NCBI RefSeq assembly: GCF_004341885.1
Contig: NZ_SLVX01000018.1
Location: 55,924-119,923, forward strand
Length of the DNA stretch: 64,000 bases
Direction: 5' to 3'
Source of the DNA: Shinella granuli
GTDB lineage: Bacteria; Pseudomonadota; Alphaproteobacteria; Rhizobiales; Rhizobiaceae
How positions within the stretch are numbered: the first letter of the stretch is position 1; each line of letters starts with the position of its first letter. The notes under the pieces were generated by a model that made no database searches, had not been told where the DNA came from, and worked only from the letters and a program-made list of their open reading frames with translations. Positions 8,645 through 16,962 of this stretch are shown piece after piece. The translations under genes and the position numbers were made by a program.

Positions 8645-9501
8645 GCCCGCGCCTCCTCGACCGAGCGCAATACGCGCATGTAGCAGACGATGATGACCGA
8701 GGAGATGGCGAGCAGCACGACGGAGACGGCGGCGCCGAGCGGGATGTTGCGGAAATCGAGGAAGAGCTGGACGATGAGGTTACCGAGAATGATGCTCTTG
8801 CCGCCGCCGAGCAGCACCGGGATGGCATAGACGCCCATGGCCGGCACAAAGACGAAGAGGATCGCCGCCATGACGCCGGGCAGCGAGAGCGGGAAGGTCA
8901 CCCGCCAGAAGGATTGCAGCGGCGTCGCGCCGAGGTCGTCGGCCGCTTCCAGAAGGCGCCTGTCGAGGCCGTTCAGCGCGGCGTGGATCGGCAGCACCGT
9001 CGTCGGCAGGAAGGCGTAGAGCATGCCGACGAGCACGGCCGGATAGGTGCCGATCATGCGGATCGGCTGTTCGATGAAGCCGAGGCCGAGCAGCGCGCTG
9101 TTGATCGTGCCGTTGCGGCCGAGCAGCACCATCCAGGCCGACATGCGCACGATGAAGTCGATCCAGAAGGGAATGAGGAGCAGCGCGAGCAGGATACCGG
9201 CGTAGCGGCCGGCTCTCAGCGCGATGAAATAGGCGATGGGGTAGCCGACCAGCAGGCAGACGAGCGTGGAGACGGCGGCGAGCTGGAGCGAATTGACGAA
9301 GATCGGCAGATAGATCGACTGGAAGAGTTCGCGGTAGCTCGTCAGCGTGAAGCCGAATTTCGCGCCGCCATAGGTATCCTGCTCGGCGAAGGAGAAGGCG
9401 ATGACGATCAGGATCGGGATGACCAGGAGAAGGATCGCGCTGAGGAGGGACGGGGCGAGAAGCGCCAGCGTCACGAGGTTGCCCCGGCGCGCGGCGGTCA
9501 T
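8641..9501 (-). CDS. ABC transporter permease, PotB-like
   Basis: 286 residues (MTAARRGNLVTLALLAPSLL start). The frame is open far upstream, but that part lies inside the GntR gene in another frame. The ATG at 9501 overlaps the GntR stop as ATGA, which decides the start. Six hydrophobic segments are visible and the EAA loop is LEAADDLGATPLQSFWRVTFP. It is the first structural gene of the transporter operon, directly behind the regulator. Confidence 0.91.
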   Translation of the reverse strand: MTAARRGNLVTLALLAPSLLSAILLLVIPILIVIAFSFAEQDTYGGAKFGFTLTSYRELFQSIYLPIFVNSLQLAAVSTLVCLLVGYPIAYFIALRAGRYAGILLALLLIPFWIDFIVRMSAWMVLLGRNGTINSALLGLGFIEQPIRMIGTYPAVLVGMLYAFLPTTVLPIHAALNGLDRRLLEAADDLGATPLQSFWRVTFPLSLPGVMAAILFVFVPAMGVYAIPVLLGGGKSIILGNLIVQLFLDFRNIPLGAAVSVVLLAISSVIIVCYMRVLRSVEEARA

Positions 9502-10190
9502 TTGCGTGTCTCCACGCGCGCGTGGCGCGCTGGCTCCACCGGCCGGATGAGGTTCGTCGCGCTGACGGAAAGGTGTGCCTGCATCGCGGCCTCGGCCTTG
9601 TCGGGGTCGCGGCTTGCCAGGGCCTCGTGGATGACGACCATGTCCTTCAGGTCCTCGAAGAGCAGCGCCACCGGCATGCGCGAGACATAGAGGCTGCGCA
9701 CCGAAAGGGCATAGAGGCGGGTCAGCGCCTGCGCGAGATAGGTGTTGCCGGAGGCCTCGGCGATCAGCTTGTGCATCTCCTCGTCGATGCCGAGATGCCA
9801 TTCGATCTCCATGCGCTTCGCTTCGACGCCGGCGCGTGCCTCCTCGATCAGCACGGCGAGGCGGTCGAGCTGGGCGTCGCTGATGCGCGTCGCCGCGAGG
9901 CGCGCGGCCCAGACTTCGGCCTGCAGGCGGAATTCCTGGAGCTGGAAGAAATCGGTGGCTGAGGTGGAGGAGACGAAATAGCCGCGCTGGGGCACCGCGA
10001 GCAGCAGGTCCTCCTGCGCCAGCCGCTGCAGGGCTTCGCGCAGCGGCGTGCGGCCGACCGAGAGCCGTTCCATGCATTCCTTCTCGTCGATCGGCGAACC
10101 CGGCAAGAGTTCCGCCTTGATGATGGCGGTGCGCAGCCCGTGATAGGCGACGTCGCTGAGGCGCATTTTCTTGGCGGAGAAGGGCTGCAA
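9498..10190 (-). CDS. GntR-family transcriptional regulator (FCD/FadR subfamily)
   Basis: About 230 residues: an N-terminal winged helix (SDVAYHGLRTAIIKAELLPG then VGRTPLREALQRLAQEDLL) and a C-terminal all-helical FCD ligand domain (LQEFRLQAEVWAARLAA, metal-type His residues near HLGIDEEMHKLI and VIHEAL). It probably represses its own operon and is relieved by the transported compound or a metabolite. No ATG lies near the frame start. A TTG at 10190 has GGAG nine bases upstream, a TTG at 10205 is possible, and an ATG at 10166 would trim eight residues. It heads the 2540-10190 operon with an ATGA overlap into the first permease. Confidence 0.88.
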   Translation of the reverse strand: MQPFSAKKMRLSDVAYHGLRTAIIKAELLPGSPIDEKECMERLSVGRTPLREALQRLAQEDLLLAVPQRGYFVSSTSATDFFQLQEFRLQAEVWAARLAATRISDAQLDRLAVLIEEARAGVEAKRMEIEWHLGIDEEMHKLIAEASGNTYLAQALTRLYALSVRSLYVSRMPVALLFEDLKDMVVIHEALASRDPDKAEAAMQAHLSVSATNLIRPVEPARHARVETRK

Positions 10191-10581
10191 GGCTTGGTAC
10201 TCCAAAAATATATTTTTAAGATATCAACTAAATATTTTCTGTCAACGGATCTTCACGCAGAGCGTCGACCGTGAAAAAACGGCAAGCATCGCCCCGGAGA
10301 GCTCTCGGGATGGCCGGGATTTCGGGATGGCGTCCATCGGGCGTCGGCTGAGGGCCTGCTCCTTCGGCGTCCAGCAGCCGAGGTGTCGTCGCGTAGGCTC
10401 GTTTTCAGTGCCGGCGACGGCTGGGCTTCCGCGCGATCGAGGAGCTATCGACCGGTTGGCGCCGATTGTCCCGGCTCATGTTTGACGTCACAATGGGAGT
10501 GGAAAGCGCGGCCGGGGCGTCTGAGTACAGACGGCAGCCCGTTCGTGCTTTCCGTGGAGCCCAACACCGTCGGAGCAGAAC
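10191..10581. promoter_or_regulatory. Divergent intergenic region between the GntR operon and the AraC gene
   Basis: About 390 bases with no convincing gene. The left 60 bases are sharply AT-rich compared with the surroundings and contain a perfect 14-base palindrome AAAAATATATTTTT at 10204-10217, just upstream of the likely GntR start. It is a plausible promoter or operator site for autoregulation. The right part is GC-rich; its only clear signal is GGAG at 10572-10575, the Shine-Dalgarno for the GTG of the AraC gene. Two open frames across the right half have no recognisable domain or ribosome site, and I discount them. Confidence 0.5.
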
Positions 10582-11544
10582 GTGGCCACTCTCACCAGGA
10601 TACGCGAACCCAAGAGCGGCGCAGATCCAAGGCCCGGCCCGTTTTCCTCAAGCCCGCCAACCTTCGAGCACATCATCACGGGCATCGACGAGAGCTTTCT
10701 CTGGCGGCTCGATGACTATCCCTGGGAACGCAATGTCTGGAATTTTCATCCGGAGTTCGAGATCCACCTGATCCGCAAGGGGGCGGGCATTGCCTTTGTC
10801 GGCGACTATATCGGCGCCTTTTCGGCGACCTATCTCACGGTTATCGGCAGCGACCTGCCGCATGACTGGGTGACGATGACGGCGCCGGGCGAGGTGATCG
10901 AAGGGCGGGATATCGTGCTCCAGTTCCACCCCGACCGGATTCGCGAGGCGACGCGGCTGATCCCGGAATTCGCCCAACTGGAGGATTTCTTCTCCCGCGC
11001 CCAGCGCGGCCTCGTCTTCCACGGCGAGACGCTGGTCAAAGGCGCCGAGCTCGTCGAGCGCATGGGGACGGAGAAAGGCGTCGCGCGTTTTGCCCTCTTC
11101 CTTCAACTGCTCGACCTGCTCGGTGCGTCCAGTGAATACGACATTCTCTCCTCGCCGGAATATTCGCCGAAGCTCGATGCCGAAACGCTCGACGCCCTCC
11201 AGCGCGCCCTCGTCTTCATCTACCGCAACTTCGCAACCGATATCCGGCTTGCGGATGTCGCGGACCTTGCCGGCATGAGCGAGAGCGCCTTTTCCCGTTT
11301 CTTCAAGAAGAACACCGGAAATACCTTCACCGATCACGTCAACAAGCTGCGCATCTGGCAGGCCTGCAAGCTTCTGGCGGAAAGCGACATGCCGATCACC
11401 GACATCTGCTTCGAGGTCGGCTACATGAACATTTCCAATTTCAACCGCACCTTTCTGCGCCAGCACCGCATGACGCCCTCGGCCTATCGGCGGCTGGCTC
11501 CCCATCGCCGGTCCATGCGTGACGATCCCGCTGCAAGCCGATGA
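10582..11544 (+). CDS. AraC-family transcriptional regulator of the adjacent sugar/polyol operon
   Basis: 320 residues. The N-terminal cupin-type sensor (HPEFEIHLIRKGAGIAFVGDY, SDLPHDWV) spans roughly residues 30-120. The C-terminal double helix-turn-helix covers about 210-310 (DIRLADVADLAGMSESAFSRFFKKN and ITDICFEVGYMNISNFNRTF). The GTG start is supported by GGAG six bases upstream. The gene runs into a 200-base gap ahead of the solute-binding-protein gene, where two direct repeats form a likely binding site. Its role as local activator of polyol/sugar transport is inferred from position. Confidence 0.9.
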   Translation: MATLTRIREPKSGADPRPGPFSSSPPTFEHIITGIDESFLWRLDDYPWERNVWNFHPEFEIHLIRKGAGIAFVGDYIGAFSATYLTVIGSDLPHDWVTMTAPGEVIEGRDIVLQFHPDRIREATRLIPEFAQLEDFFSRAQRGLVFHGETLVKGAELVERMGTEKGVARFALFLQLLDLLGASSEYDILSSPEYSPKLDAETLDALQRALVFIYRNFATDIRLADVADLAGMSESAFSRFFKKNTGNTFTDHVNKLRIWQACKLLAESDMPITDICFEVGYMNISNFNRTFLRQHRMTPSAYRRLAPHRRSMRDDPAASR

Positions 11545-11571
11545 AACGTTGCGAAAACCATGCAGAATTTT

Positions 11572-11605
11572 CGCATTGCAGCATAATATTCCGCATTAAA
11601 GTATA
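11572..11605 (+). promoter_or_regulatory. Tandem direct repeats, candidate AraC-type operator
   Basis: Two copies of CGCATT-nn-AG-y-ATA lie at 11572-11585 and 11592-11605, exactly 20 bases apart (about two helical turns), with 11 of 14 positions identical. This is the geometry expected for an AraC-family dimer bound to direct repeats just upstream of a promoter. The second copy runs into a -10-like TATAGAAT. The site precedes the solute-binding-protein gene at 11746. Confidence 0.6.
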
Positions 11606-11642
11606 GAATCGCTGCATCAGGCGCGCTAGTTCCCCCGTCTCC

Positions 11643-11668
11643 CTTCGCTAGTATCAGCACCAGCGAAG
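11643..11668. promoter_or_regulatory. Inverted repeat in the leader of the sugar-transport operon
   Basis: CTTCGCT at 11643-11649 and AGCGAAG at 11662-11668 form perfect 7-base arms 12 bases apart, between the direct repeats and the first gene. It could be a second operator or a leader hairpin. The sequence alone does not decide which. Confidence 0.3.
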
Positions 11669-11745
11669 ATATTCGCTGACAGATTGGCGCCGGCACGAGG
11701 AGGTCGAGCCGCGCCGACCACCGGATCCTTAGGGGAGGTTCATCC

Positions 11746-13023
11746 ATGAAATCCGTGAAGACGCTCGCTTCGAGCATCGCCTATGCATGCCTTCTTGCCG
11801 GCTCGGTCTCGTCGATCGCGCTGGCTGCGGAGTGCTCCGGCACGATCCGCGTTCTCGCCCAGCCGCGCGACGGCCTGACGCTTCTGGAAGGACACAAGGA
11901 CGAGTTCAAGAAACTCTCCGGCGGCGCATCCTTCGAGATCGACTATCTCAACGAGAACGACCGGCGCGCCAAGACCAAGGCCGATGCCTCCACCATCGGC
12001 AAATACAACGTGTACTATGTCGACGAAGCGAACGTGGCGCTCTTTGCTTCCTCCGGCTGGGTGGCGCCGCTTTCCGACTATTATCCCGCCGAATACGACT
12101 ATGCCGACTTCGATCCCGGTCGCCAGAAGGTCGCGACCTATGACGGCAAGGCCTGGTTCGCGCCCGTCACGGGCGGCGGCGACCTGATGGTCTACCGCAA
12201 GGACCTCCTGGACGCTGCGGGTATCAAGCCGCCGACGACGCTCGATGAACTGAAGGATGCCGTCCAGAAGCTGCACCAGCCGGACAAGGGCGTTTACGGC
12301 ATTGCACTGCGCGGCCAGCGCGGTTCGGGCGCCAATGTCTGGCGCTGGATGCCCTACTTCAAGGGCTTTGGCGGGGAATGGTTCGACGGCAATACGCCCG
12401 TCTTCAACGGCGAGGCGGCCGTCAAGGCGACGGAGACCTATCTCGATCTCTTCAAATATTCCGCGCCCGGCACGCAGACCGGTAGCTGGGATGAATCGAC
12501 GGGCGCATTCCTCTCCGGCCAGGTCGCCATCCTGATCGAATCGACGCCGCTCGCCGGCCTCGCGATCGATCCGAAGACCTCGCAGGTCGTCGGCAAGGTC
12601 GGTTACCTGCCGCCCCCGACGCCGTTGACGGGCGGCGGCTACGGCCATGGCCTTGCCATCGGCACCAAGGCCAATCCGGACGAGGCATCCAAGGCCTGCG
12701 CCGGCCTTTTCATCGCCTGGGCGACGTCGAAGGAGAATGAGCAGCGGCGCCTTGAAGCCAATCAGTTCGGTGAGCTGAATCGCACCAGCATCATGGCGAG
12801 CGATGCTTTCGCCAAGCTCTATGGTCCGGACCTCGGTCAGGCGCTTGCCGACACCGGCAAGGTCACGGCGGTCAATTTCTGGCAGAGCGCGCTCTGGCCG
12901 GATCTCGGCGACCGCTGGGGCATCATCCTGGAGGAACTGATCACCGGCTCGCGCTCCGACATCAAGGAAGGCCTTGCCGAACTCGAAGGCTTCGCCAAGG
13001 ACCTCGTCGCCCGCAGCCAGTAA
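11746..13023 (+). CDS. Sugar/polyol ABC transporter periplasmic binding protein
   Basis: 425 residues with a signal peptide (KSVKTLASSIAYACLLAGS core, cleavage near ALA|AECSG). The mature protein is an extracellular solute-binding protein family 1 member (RVLAQPRDGLTLLEGHKDEFKKL; GGDLMVYRKDLLDAAGIKPP hinge region). The ATG at 11746 has a good ribosome site (aggggaggtt) eight bases upstream. It heads an operon with two MalF/MalG-type permeases, a polyol dehydrogenase and a UgpC/MsmX-type ATPase, so a polyol such as xylitol or sorbitol, or a pentose, is the inferred ligand. Confidence 0.93.
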   Translation: MKSVKTLASSIAYACLLAGSVSSIALAAECSGTIRVLAQPRDGLTLLEGHKDEFKKLSGGASFEIDYLNENDRRAKTKADASTIGKYNVYYVDEANVALFASSGWVAPLSDYYPAEYDYADFDPGRQKVATYDGKAWFAPVTGGGDLMVYRKDLLDAAGIKPPTTLDELKDAVQKLHQPDKGVYGIALRGQRGSGANVWRWMPYFKGFGGEWFDGNTPVFNGEAAVKATETYLDLFKYSAPGTQTGSWDESTGAFLSGQVAILIESTPLAGLAIDPKTSQVVGKVGYLPPPTPLTGGGYGHGLAIGTKANPDEASKACAGLFIAWATSKENEQRRLEANQFGELNRTSIMASDAFAKLYGPDLGQALADTGKVTAVNFWQSALWPDLGDRWGIILEELITGSRSDIKEGLAELEGFAKDLVARSQ

Positions 13024-13033
13024 ACCTTTGAGC

Positions 13034-13072
13034 CGCGCGGCCGCTTTCGCCTTCCGAGACGGCGGCCGCGCG
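13034..13072 (+). terminator. Intercistronic stem-loop between binding-protein and permease genes
   Basis: Perfect 11-base all-GC arms (CGCGCGGCCGC at 13034-13044 and its complement at 13062-13072) enclose a 17-base loop. No T-run follows, so it is more likely a 3' stabiliser or partial attenuator than a full terminator. It would keep binding-protein mRNA more abundant than permease mRNA, as known for malE-malF. Confidence 0.6.
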
Positions 13073-13089
13073 ATCCCGGGGAAACATCC

Positions 13090-13953
13090 ATGAAACCAAG
13101 AACCAGCCTGCCGGCCGTCTTCCTGGCGCCGCCGCTCGTCATCCTGGCGGTGCTCGCCTTCGTGCCGACCGCCTATGCCATCTACATTTCCTTCCGCAAC
13201 CGCGAGCTCAGCCGCCCCGACGGCAGCTTCGTCGGCCTGGCCAACTATATCGACCTCTTCTCCGACCGCCGCTTCATCAATGCGGTGGGCGTGTCGCTGA
13301 CATGGGAGGTCATAACGGTCACCTTGACGCTCCTCGTTGCGATCGTGCTCGGCATCCTGCTCTTCGAATTCGCCTCGATGCGCCAGCGGGCGGTGCTGAC
13401 GCTGGTCTTCCTGGTGCCGGTCATCCTGCCGCGCGTGTCGGCCGCCTTCGTCTGGAAATTCGCCTTCCATCCGCTCTACGGGATCATCACCTATCCCTAC
13501 AAGATGATCACCGGCCAGCCGCTCGACGTGCTGTCGAGTCCCGCCACGGCGCTGATGACGGTCGCGCTGGTCGATGTCTGGCAATGGGGCCTGTTCTTCG
13601 CGGTCATCGTGCTCAAACTACTTGAAACCCTGCCGCCACAGCCCTTCGAGGCCGCACGGCTCGACCATGCGCGCCGCTGGGAGATCTACGCCTATGTCGC
13701 CCTGCCCATGCTGAAGGCCCCGCTGATCTCGCTCACCTTCATCAAGATGATCGAGTCCCTGCGCGCTTTCGACCTCATCTATGTCATGACCCGCGGGGGG
13801 CCGGGCATCGCGACGGAAACGCTCGACATGTACGCCTTCTCGCAGGGCTTCATCGAGTCGGGCCGCATCTCCTACGCTTCCAGCATGGCGGTCCTGATGA
13901 TGCTGGCGACGACCGTGATCTTCACGGTGATCTGGAAGAGGGTGAAGCCATGA
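13090..13953 (+). CDS. Sugar ABC transporter permease, MalF/UgpA-like
   Basis: 287 residues with six hydrophobic segments. The EAA loop begins FEAARLDHARRWEIYAYV around residue 187. The usual DGA of this loop is DHA here (His at codon 193, 13666-13668), an uncommon change at a position that is normally Gly. It pairs with the next permease, whose start overlaps its stop (ATGA at 13950). Confidence 0.92.
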   Translation: MKPRTSLPAVFLAPPLVILAVLAFVPTAYAIYISFRNRELSRPDGSFVGLANYIDLFSDRRFINAVGVSLTWEVITVTLTLLVAIVLGILLFEFASMRQRAVLTLVFLVPVILPRVSAAFVWKFAFHPLYGIITYPYKMITGQPLDVLSSPATALMTVALVDVWQWGLFFAVIVLKLLETLPPQPFEAARLDHARRWEIYAYVALPMLKAPLISLTFIKMIESLRAFDLIYVMTRGGPGIATETLDMYAFSQGFIESGRISYASSMAVLMMLATTVIFTVIWKRVKP

Positions 13954-14762
13954 ATGTCTCCCGTTTCCTCGGCAAGTCCATTCTCTATCTTGCGGCCTTT
14001 TCCGCGGTCTTCCCCATGGTCTGGACGGCGATCAATGCCTTCAAGAACCGGGTGGATATCGTCACCCCCACGCCGCTCTTCCTCTTCACGCCGACGCTCG
14101 ACAACTTCGCCTATGTGCTGGGACGGGAGAGCGTTGCGGCGGGTCTTGTCAATTCGCTGCTCGCTGCCGGCGGATCGGTGCTGATCGGCGCGCTGCTCGG
14201 CCTGCCGGCGGCCTATGCGATCGCGCGCTACCCGAACCGCTGGTCCGCCGACATCCAGTTCTTCGTGCTGTCGCTGCGCTTCCTGCCGCCGGTCGCGGTC
14301 GCGATCCCGCTCATGGTGATCTGGCTCGACCTCGGTTTCTACGACACGCGGTTTTCGTTGATCGTCACCTATACCTTGTTGACGCTCGCGACCATCATCT
14401 GGCTCGGCGTGCCGGCCTTCGCCCGTGTTCCGAAGGAGGTCGAGGAAGCGGCGCGTGTCGATGGCTACGGCCCCTATGCGGTCTTCCTGCGCGTCGCCCT
14501 TCCGATCGCCTCGCGCTCGCTCATCGGCGCCGTCGCCTTTGCCTTCGTGCTGGTCTGGAACGAGTTCCTGATCGCGCTGATGCTGACGACCTCGGACGCC
14601 AAGACGTTGCCGATCGTCGCCTCGGAACTCACCCAGCTCGGCCGTGACGTGCCCTGGGGCATCCTCAATGCCTCGGTCGTGCTGCTCTCCATTCCGCCGC
14701 TCCTGCTTATCGGGATCCTCAGCGGCCTCCTCAACAATGCGTTCCGGCGCAAGAGCAATTGA
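13950..14762 (+). CDS. Sugar ABC transporter permease, MalG/UgpE-like
   Basis: 270 residues with six hydrophobic segments. The EAA loop reads [22 protein letters not shown] around residues 165-186, followed by the conserved [10 protein letters not shown] segment. It overlaps the upstream permease by four bases and abuts the dehydrogenase gene. It forms the inner-membrane channel with the 13090-13953 product. Confidence 0.92.
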   Translation: MNVSRFLGKSILYLAAFSAVFPMVWTAINAFKNRVDIVTPTPLFLFTPTLDNFAYVLGRESVAAGLVNSLLAAGGSVLIGALLGLPAAYAIARYPNRWSADIQFFVLSLRFLPPVAVAIPLMVIWLDLGFYDTRFSLIVTYTLLTLATIIWLGVPAFARVPKEVEEAARVDGYGPYAVFLRVALPIASRSLIGAVAFAFVLVWNEFLIALMLTTSDAKTLPIVASELTQLGRDVPWGILNASVVLLSIPPLLLIGILSGLLNNAFRRKSN

Positions 14763-14779
14763 TGACAGGACATTCTCCC

Positions 14780-15823
14780 ATGCAAGCCTTGGTTCTCGAA
14801 GAGAAGGGCGTGCTTGCCCTTCGCGACATCGATCTCCCGCTTTCCGTCGGGCCTGAGGATGTGAAGATCGCCATCCATACGGTCGGCGTCTGCGGCAGCG
14901 ACGTGCATTACTATACCCATGGCGCGATCGGTGCCTATGTGGTGCGCGCGCCCATGGTGCTGGGCCATGAGGCCGCGGGTACCATCGTCGCGGTCGGTGA
15001 GAATGTCCGCTCCCTCTCGGTCGGCGATCGGGTCTGCATGGAGCCCGGCATTCCCGACCTTTCCTCCCGCGCGTCCAAGCTCGGCCTCTACAATGTCGAT
15101 CCGGCCGTGCGCTTCTGGGCGACGCCGCCGGTGCATGGGGTTCTTGCCCCCTATGTCGTACACCCCGCCGCCTTCACCTATCGCCTGCCGGACAATGTCT
15201 CCTTCCCGGAAGGCGCGATGGTCGAGCCGTTTGCCATCGGCATGCAGGCGGCCGCCCGCGCCCGCATCGTGCCGGGCGACGTCGCGGCGGTCATCGGCGC
15301 CGGCCCCATCGGCATCATGGTGGCGCTTGCAGCGCTCGCCGGCGGGTGCAGCCGGGTCCTCATCTCGGATTTTTCCGCCGAGAAGCTGGCGATCGCGGCC
15401 GCCTATCCGGGCATCGAGCCGGTCAATGTCGGCGAAGCTGTCTTTGCTGGAGCCATAGCCGCGGCAACAGGGGGATGGGGCGCCGACGTCGTCTTCGAGG
15501 CGAGCGGCAGCGCCAGGGCCTTCGAGGGGCTCTTCGATCTCGTGCGGCCGGGCGGCGCCGTCGTGCTGGTCGGCCTGCCGGTCGATGCGGTGCGTTTCGA
15601 CGTCCCGGGTGCCATCTCCAAGGAGGTGCGCGTCGAAACGGTCTTCCGCTACGCCAATGTCTTCGACCGCGCCCTTGAACTCATAGCGTCCGGCAAGGTC
15701 GACCTGAAGCCCTTGATCACGGGCACCTATGCCTTTGGTGAAAGCGTCGCGGCCTTCGAACGGGCGGCCGAAGCGCGGCCGACCGACGTGAAGCTGCAAA
15801 TCCGCGTGCAGGGGGAGAACTGA
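14780..15823 (+). CDS. Zinc-type polyol dehydrogenase (xylitol/sorbitol dehydrogenase-like)
   Basis: About 347 residues, medium-chain dehydrogenase/reductase. Catalytic-zinc elements are visible ([22 protein letters not shown]), then a Rossmann domain with [14 protein letters not shown] around residue 175. The structural-zinc lobe is odd: where most family members have four cysteines after EPG, this one reads [21 protein letters not shown] with none. I recall that change from bacterial xylitol dehydrogenases. Starts at 14762 (ATG overlapping the permease stop) or 14780 are possible; 14780 gives the usual [11 protein letters not shown]-terminus. It would oxidise the imported polyol to a ketose with NAD. 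Confidence 0.85.
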   Translation: MQALVLEEKGVLALRDIDLPLSVGPEDVKIAIHTVGVCGSDVHYYTHGAIGAYVVRAPMVLGHEAAGTIVAVGENVRSLSVGDRVCMEPGIPDLSSRASKLGLYNVDPAVRFWATPPVHGVLAPYVVHPAAFTYRLPDNVSFPEGAMVEPFAIGMQAAARARIVPGDVAAVIGAGPIGIMVALAALAGGCSRVLISDFSAEKLAIAAAYPGIEPVNVGEAVFAGAIAAATGGWGADVVFEASGSARAFEGLFDLVRPGGAVVLVGLPVDAVRFDVPGAISKEVRVETVFRYANVFDRALELIASGKVDLKPLITGTYAFGESVAAFERAAEARPTDVKLQIRVQGEN

Positions 15824-15825
15824 GC

Positions 15826-16923
15826 ATGGCAAACATCGTCTGCAGCCGTGTCGACAAGGCCTACGGCGCCGTCAACGTCATCCGGGACTTCAATCTGGAG
15901 ATCGAGGACCACGAATTCGTCGTCTTCCTCGGTCCCTCCGGTTGCGGGAAATCGACGCTGCTGCGCATGATCGCGGGGCTGGAGGAAATCTCCGGCGGCG
16001 CGGTCTCCATTGCCGGCCGCACCGTCAACGATCTCGAACCGCGCGACCGCGGCGTTGCGATGGTCTTCCAGAACTACGCGCTCTATCCGCACATGACGAT
16101 CTACGACAACATCGCCTTCGGCCTGAAACGCATGAAGGTCGACAGGGCCGAGATCGACAGCCGCATAAAGGCCGTCGCCGGCACGCTCGGGCTGGAGCCC
16201 TATCTCGGCCGCAAGCCGACGGAGCTCTCCGGCGGCCAGCAGCAGCGCGTGGCGATCGCCCGCGCCATGATCAAGACGCCGCGCGTCTTCCTCTTCGACG
16301 AACCGCTCTCCAACCTCGATGCCAAGCTGCGCAACCATATGCGCGTGGAAATCGCCCGGCTGCACCAGAAGCTGAAGACCACGACGATCTATGTCACGCA
16401 CGACCAGCTCGAAGCGATGACGTTGGCCGACCGTATCGTGCTCATGAAGGGTGGCGCGATCGAGCAGGTCGGCACGCCCGCGGAGATCTACGAGCGTCCC
16501 CGCACGCTCTTCGTTGCCGGCTTCATCGGCACGCCGAACATGAACTTCCTCGACGTCACGGCGCGTTCCGACGGCCAGGCCTGGCTGCTCGAAGGCGATG
16601 GCGTGCGCTTCAGGGCCGACCGCGGGCGCTTCGAGATCAAGGAGGGGCAGGCCCTCACCCTCGGCGTGAGGCCATCGTCGCTTTTGGCCGCTTCTCTCGA
16701 AGGCAACAGGGAGAACACCCTCGCCGGCATCGCCGATCTCGTCGAATTCCACGGCGACAGTGCCCTCGTTTCCTTCCGTGTGGGCGGCAAGGAGATCGGC
16801 GCCCTCGTTCCCGCAGGCAGCCGGCCGACGACCGGCGCTCCCGTGGCCTTTTCCGTCGGTGGCGAAAGCCTGCACGTCTTCGATCGCGTGACGGGCCTTT
16901 CGATGTTACGGGAGGAATCGTAA
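15826..16923 (+). CDS. Sugar ABC transporter ATP-binding protein, UgpC/MsmX-like
   Basis: 365 residues. Walker A is GPSGCGKST (around residue 38), Q-loop [12 protein letters not shown], signature LSGGQQQR, Walker [15 protein letters not shown] and H-loop [13 protein letters not shown]-terminal TOBE/OB domain of about 130 residues is present, as in MalK relatives. It starts two bases after the dehydrogenase stop and completes the importer encoded from 11746. Placing the ATPase after the dehydrogenase is unusual but common in rhizobial polyol operons. Confidence 0.94.
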   Translation: MANIVCSRVDKAYGAVNVIRDFNLEIEDHEFVVFLGPSGCGKSTLLRMIAGLEEISGGAVSIAGRTVNDLEPRDRGVAMVFQNYALYPHMTIYDNIAFGLKRMKVDRAEIDSRIKAVAGTLGLEPYLGRKPTELSGGQQQRVAIARAMIKTPRVFLFDEPLSNLDAKLRNHMRVEIARLHQKLKTTTIYVTHDQLEAMTLADRIVLMKGGAIEQVGTPAEIYERPRTLFVAGFIGTPNMNFLDVTARSDGQAWLLEGDGVRFRADRGRFEIKEGQALTLGVRPSSLLAASLEGNRENTLAGIADLVEFHGDSALVSFRVGGKEIGALVPAGSRPTTGAPVAFSVGGESLHVFDRVTGLSMLREES

Positions 16924-16962
16924 AGTCCGCTGGCGATTCATCCTGGTGAAAGAGGTTCCTGC

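Noticed and set aside
1..9501. The idea that the two Pot-type transporters are a recent tandem duplication
   Set aside because: They face opposite ways, and the permease and ATPase sequences differ clearly in length and loop sequences, so common family membership explains the likeness.
10171..10715. Two short plus-strand frames across the GntR-AraC gap
   Set aside because: No ribosome site, no domain, and the second overlaps the start of the AraC gene in another frame.
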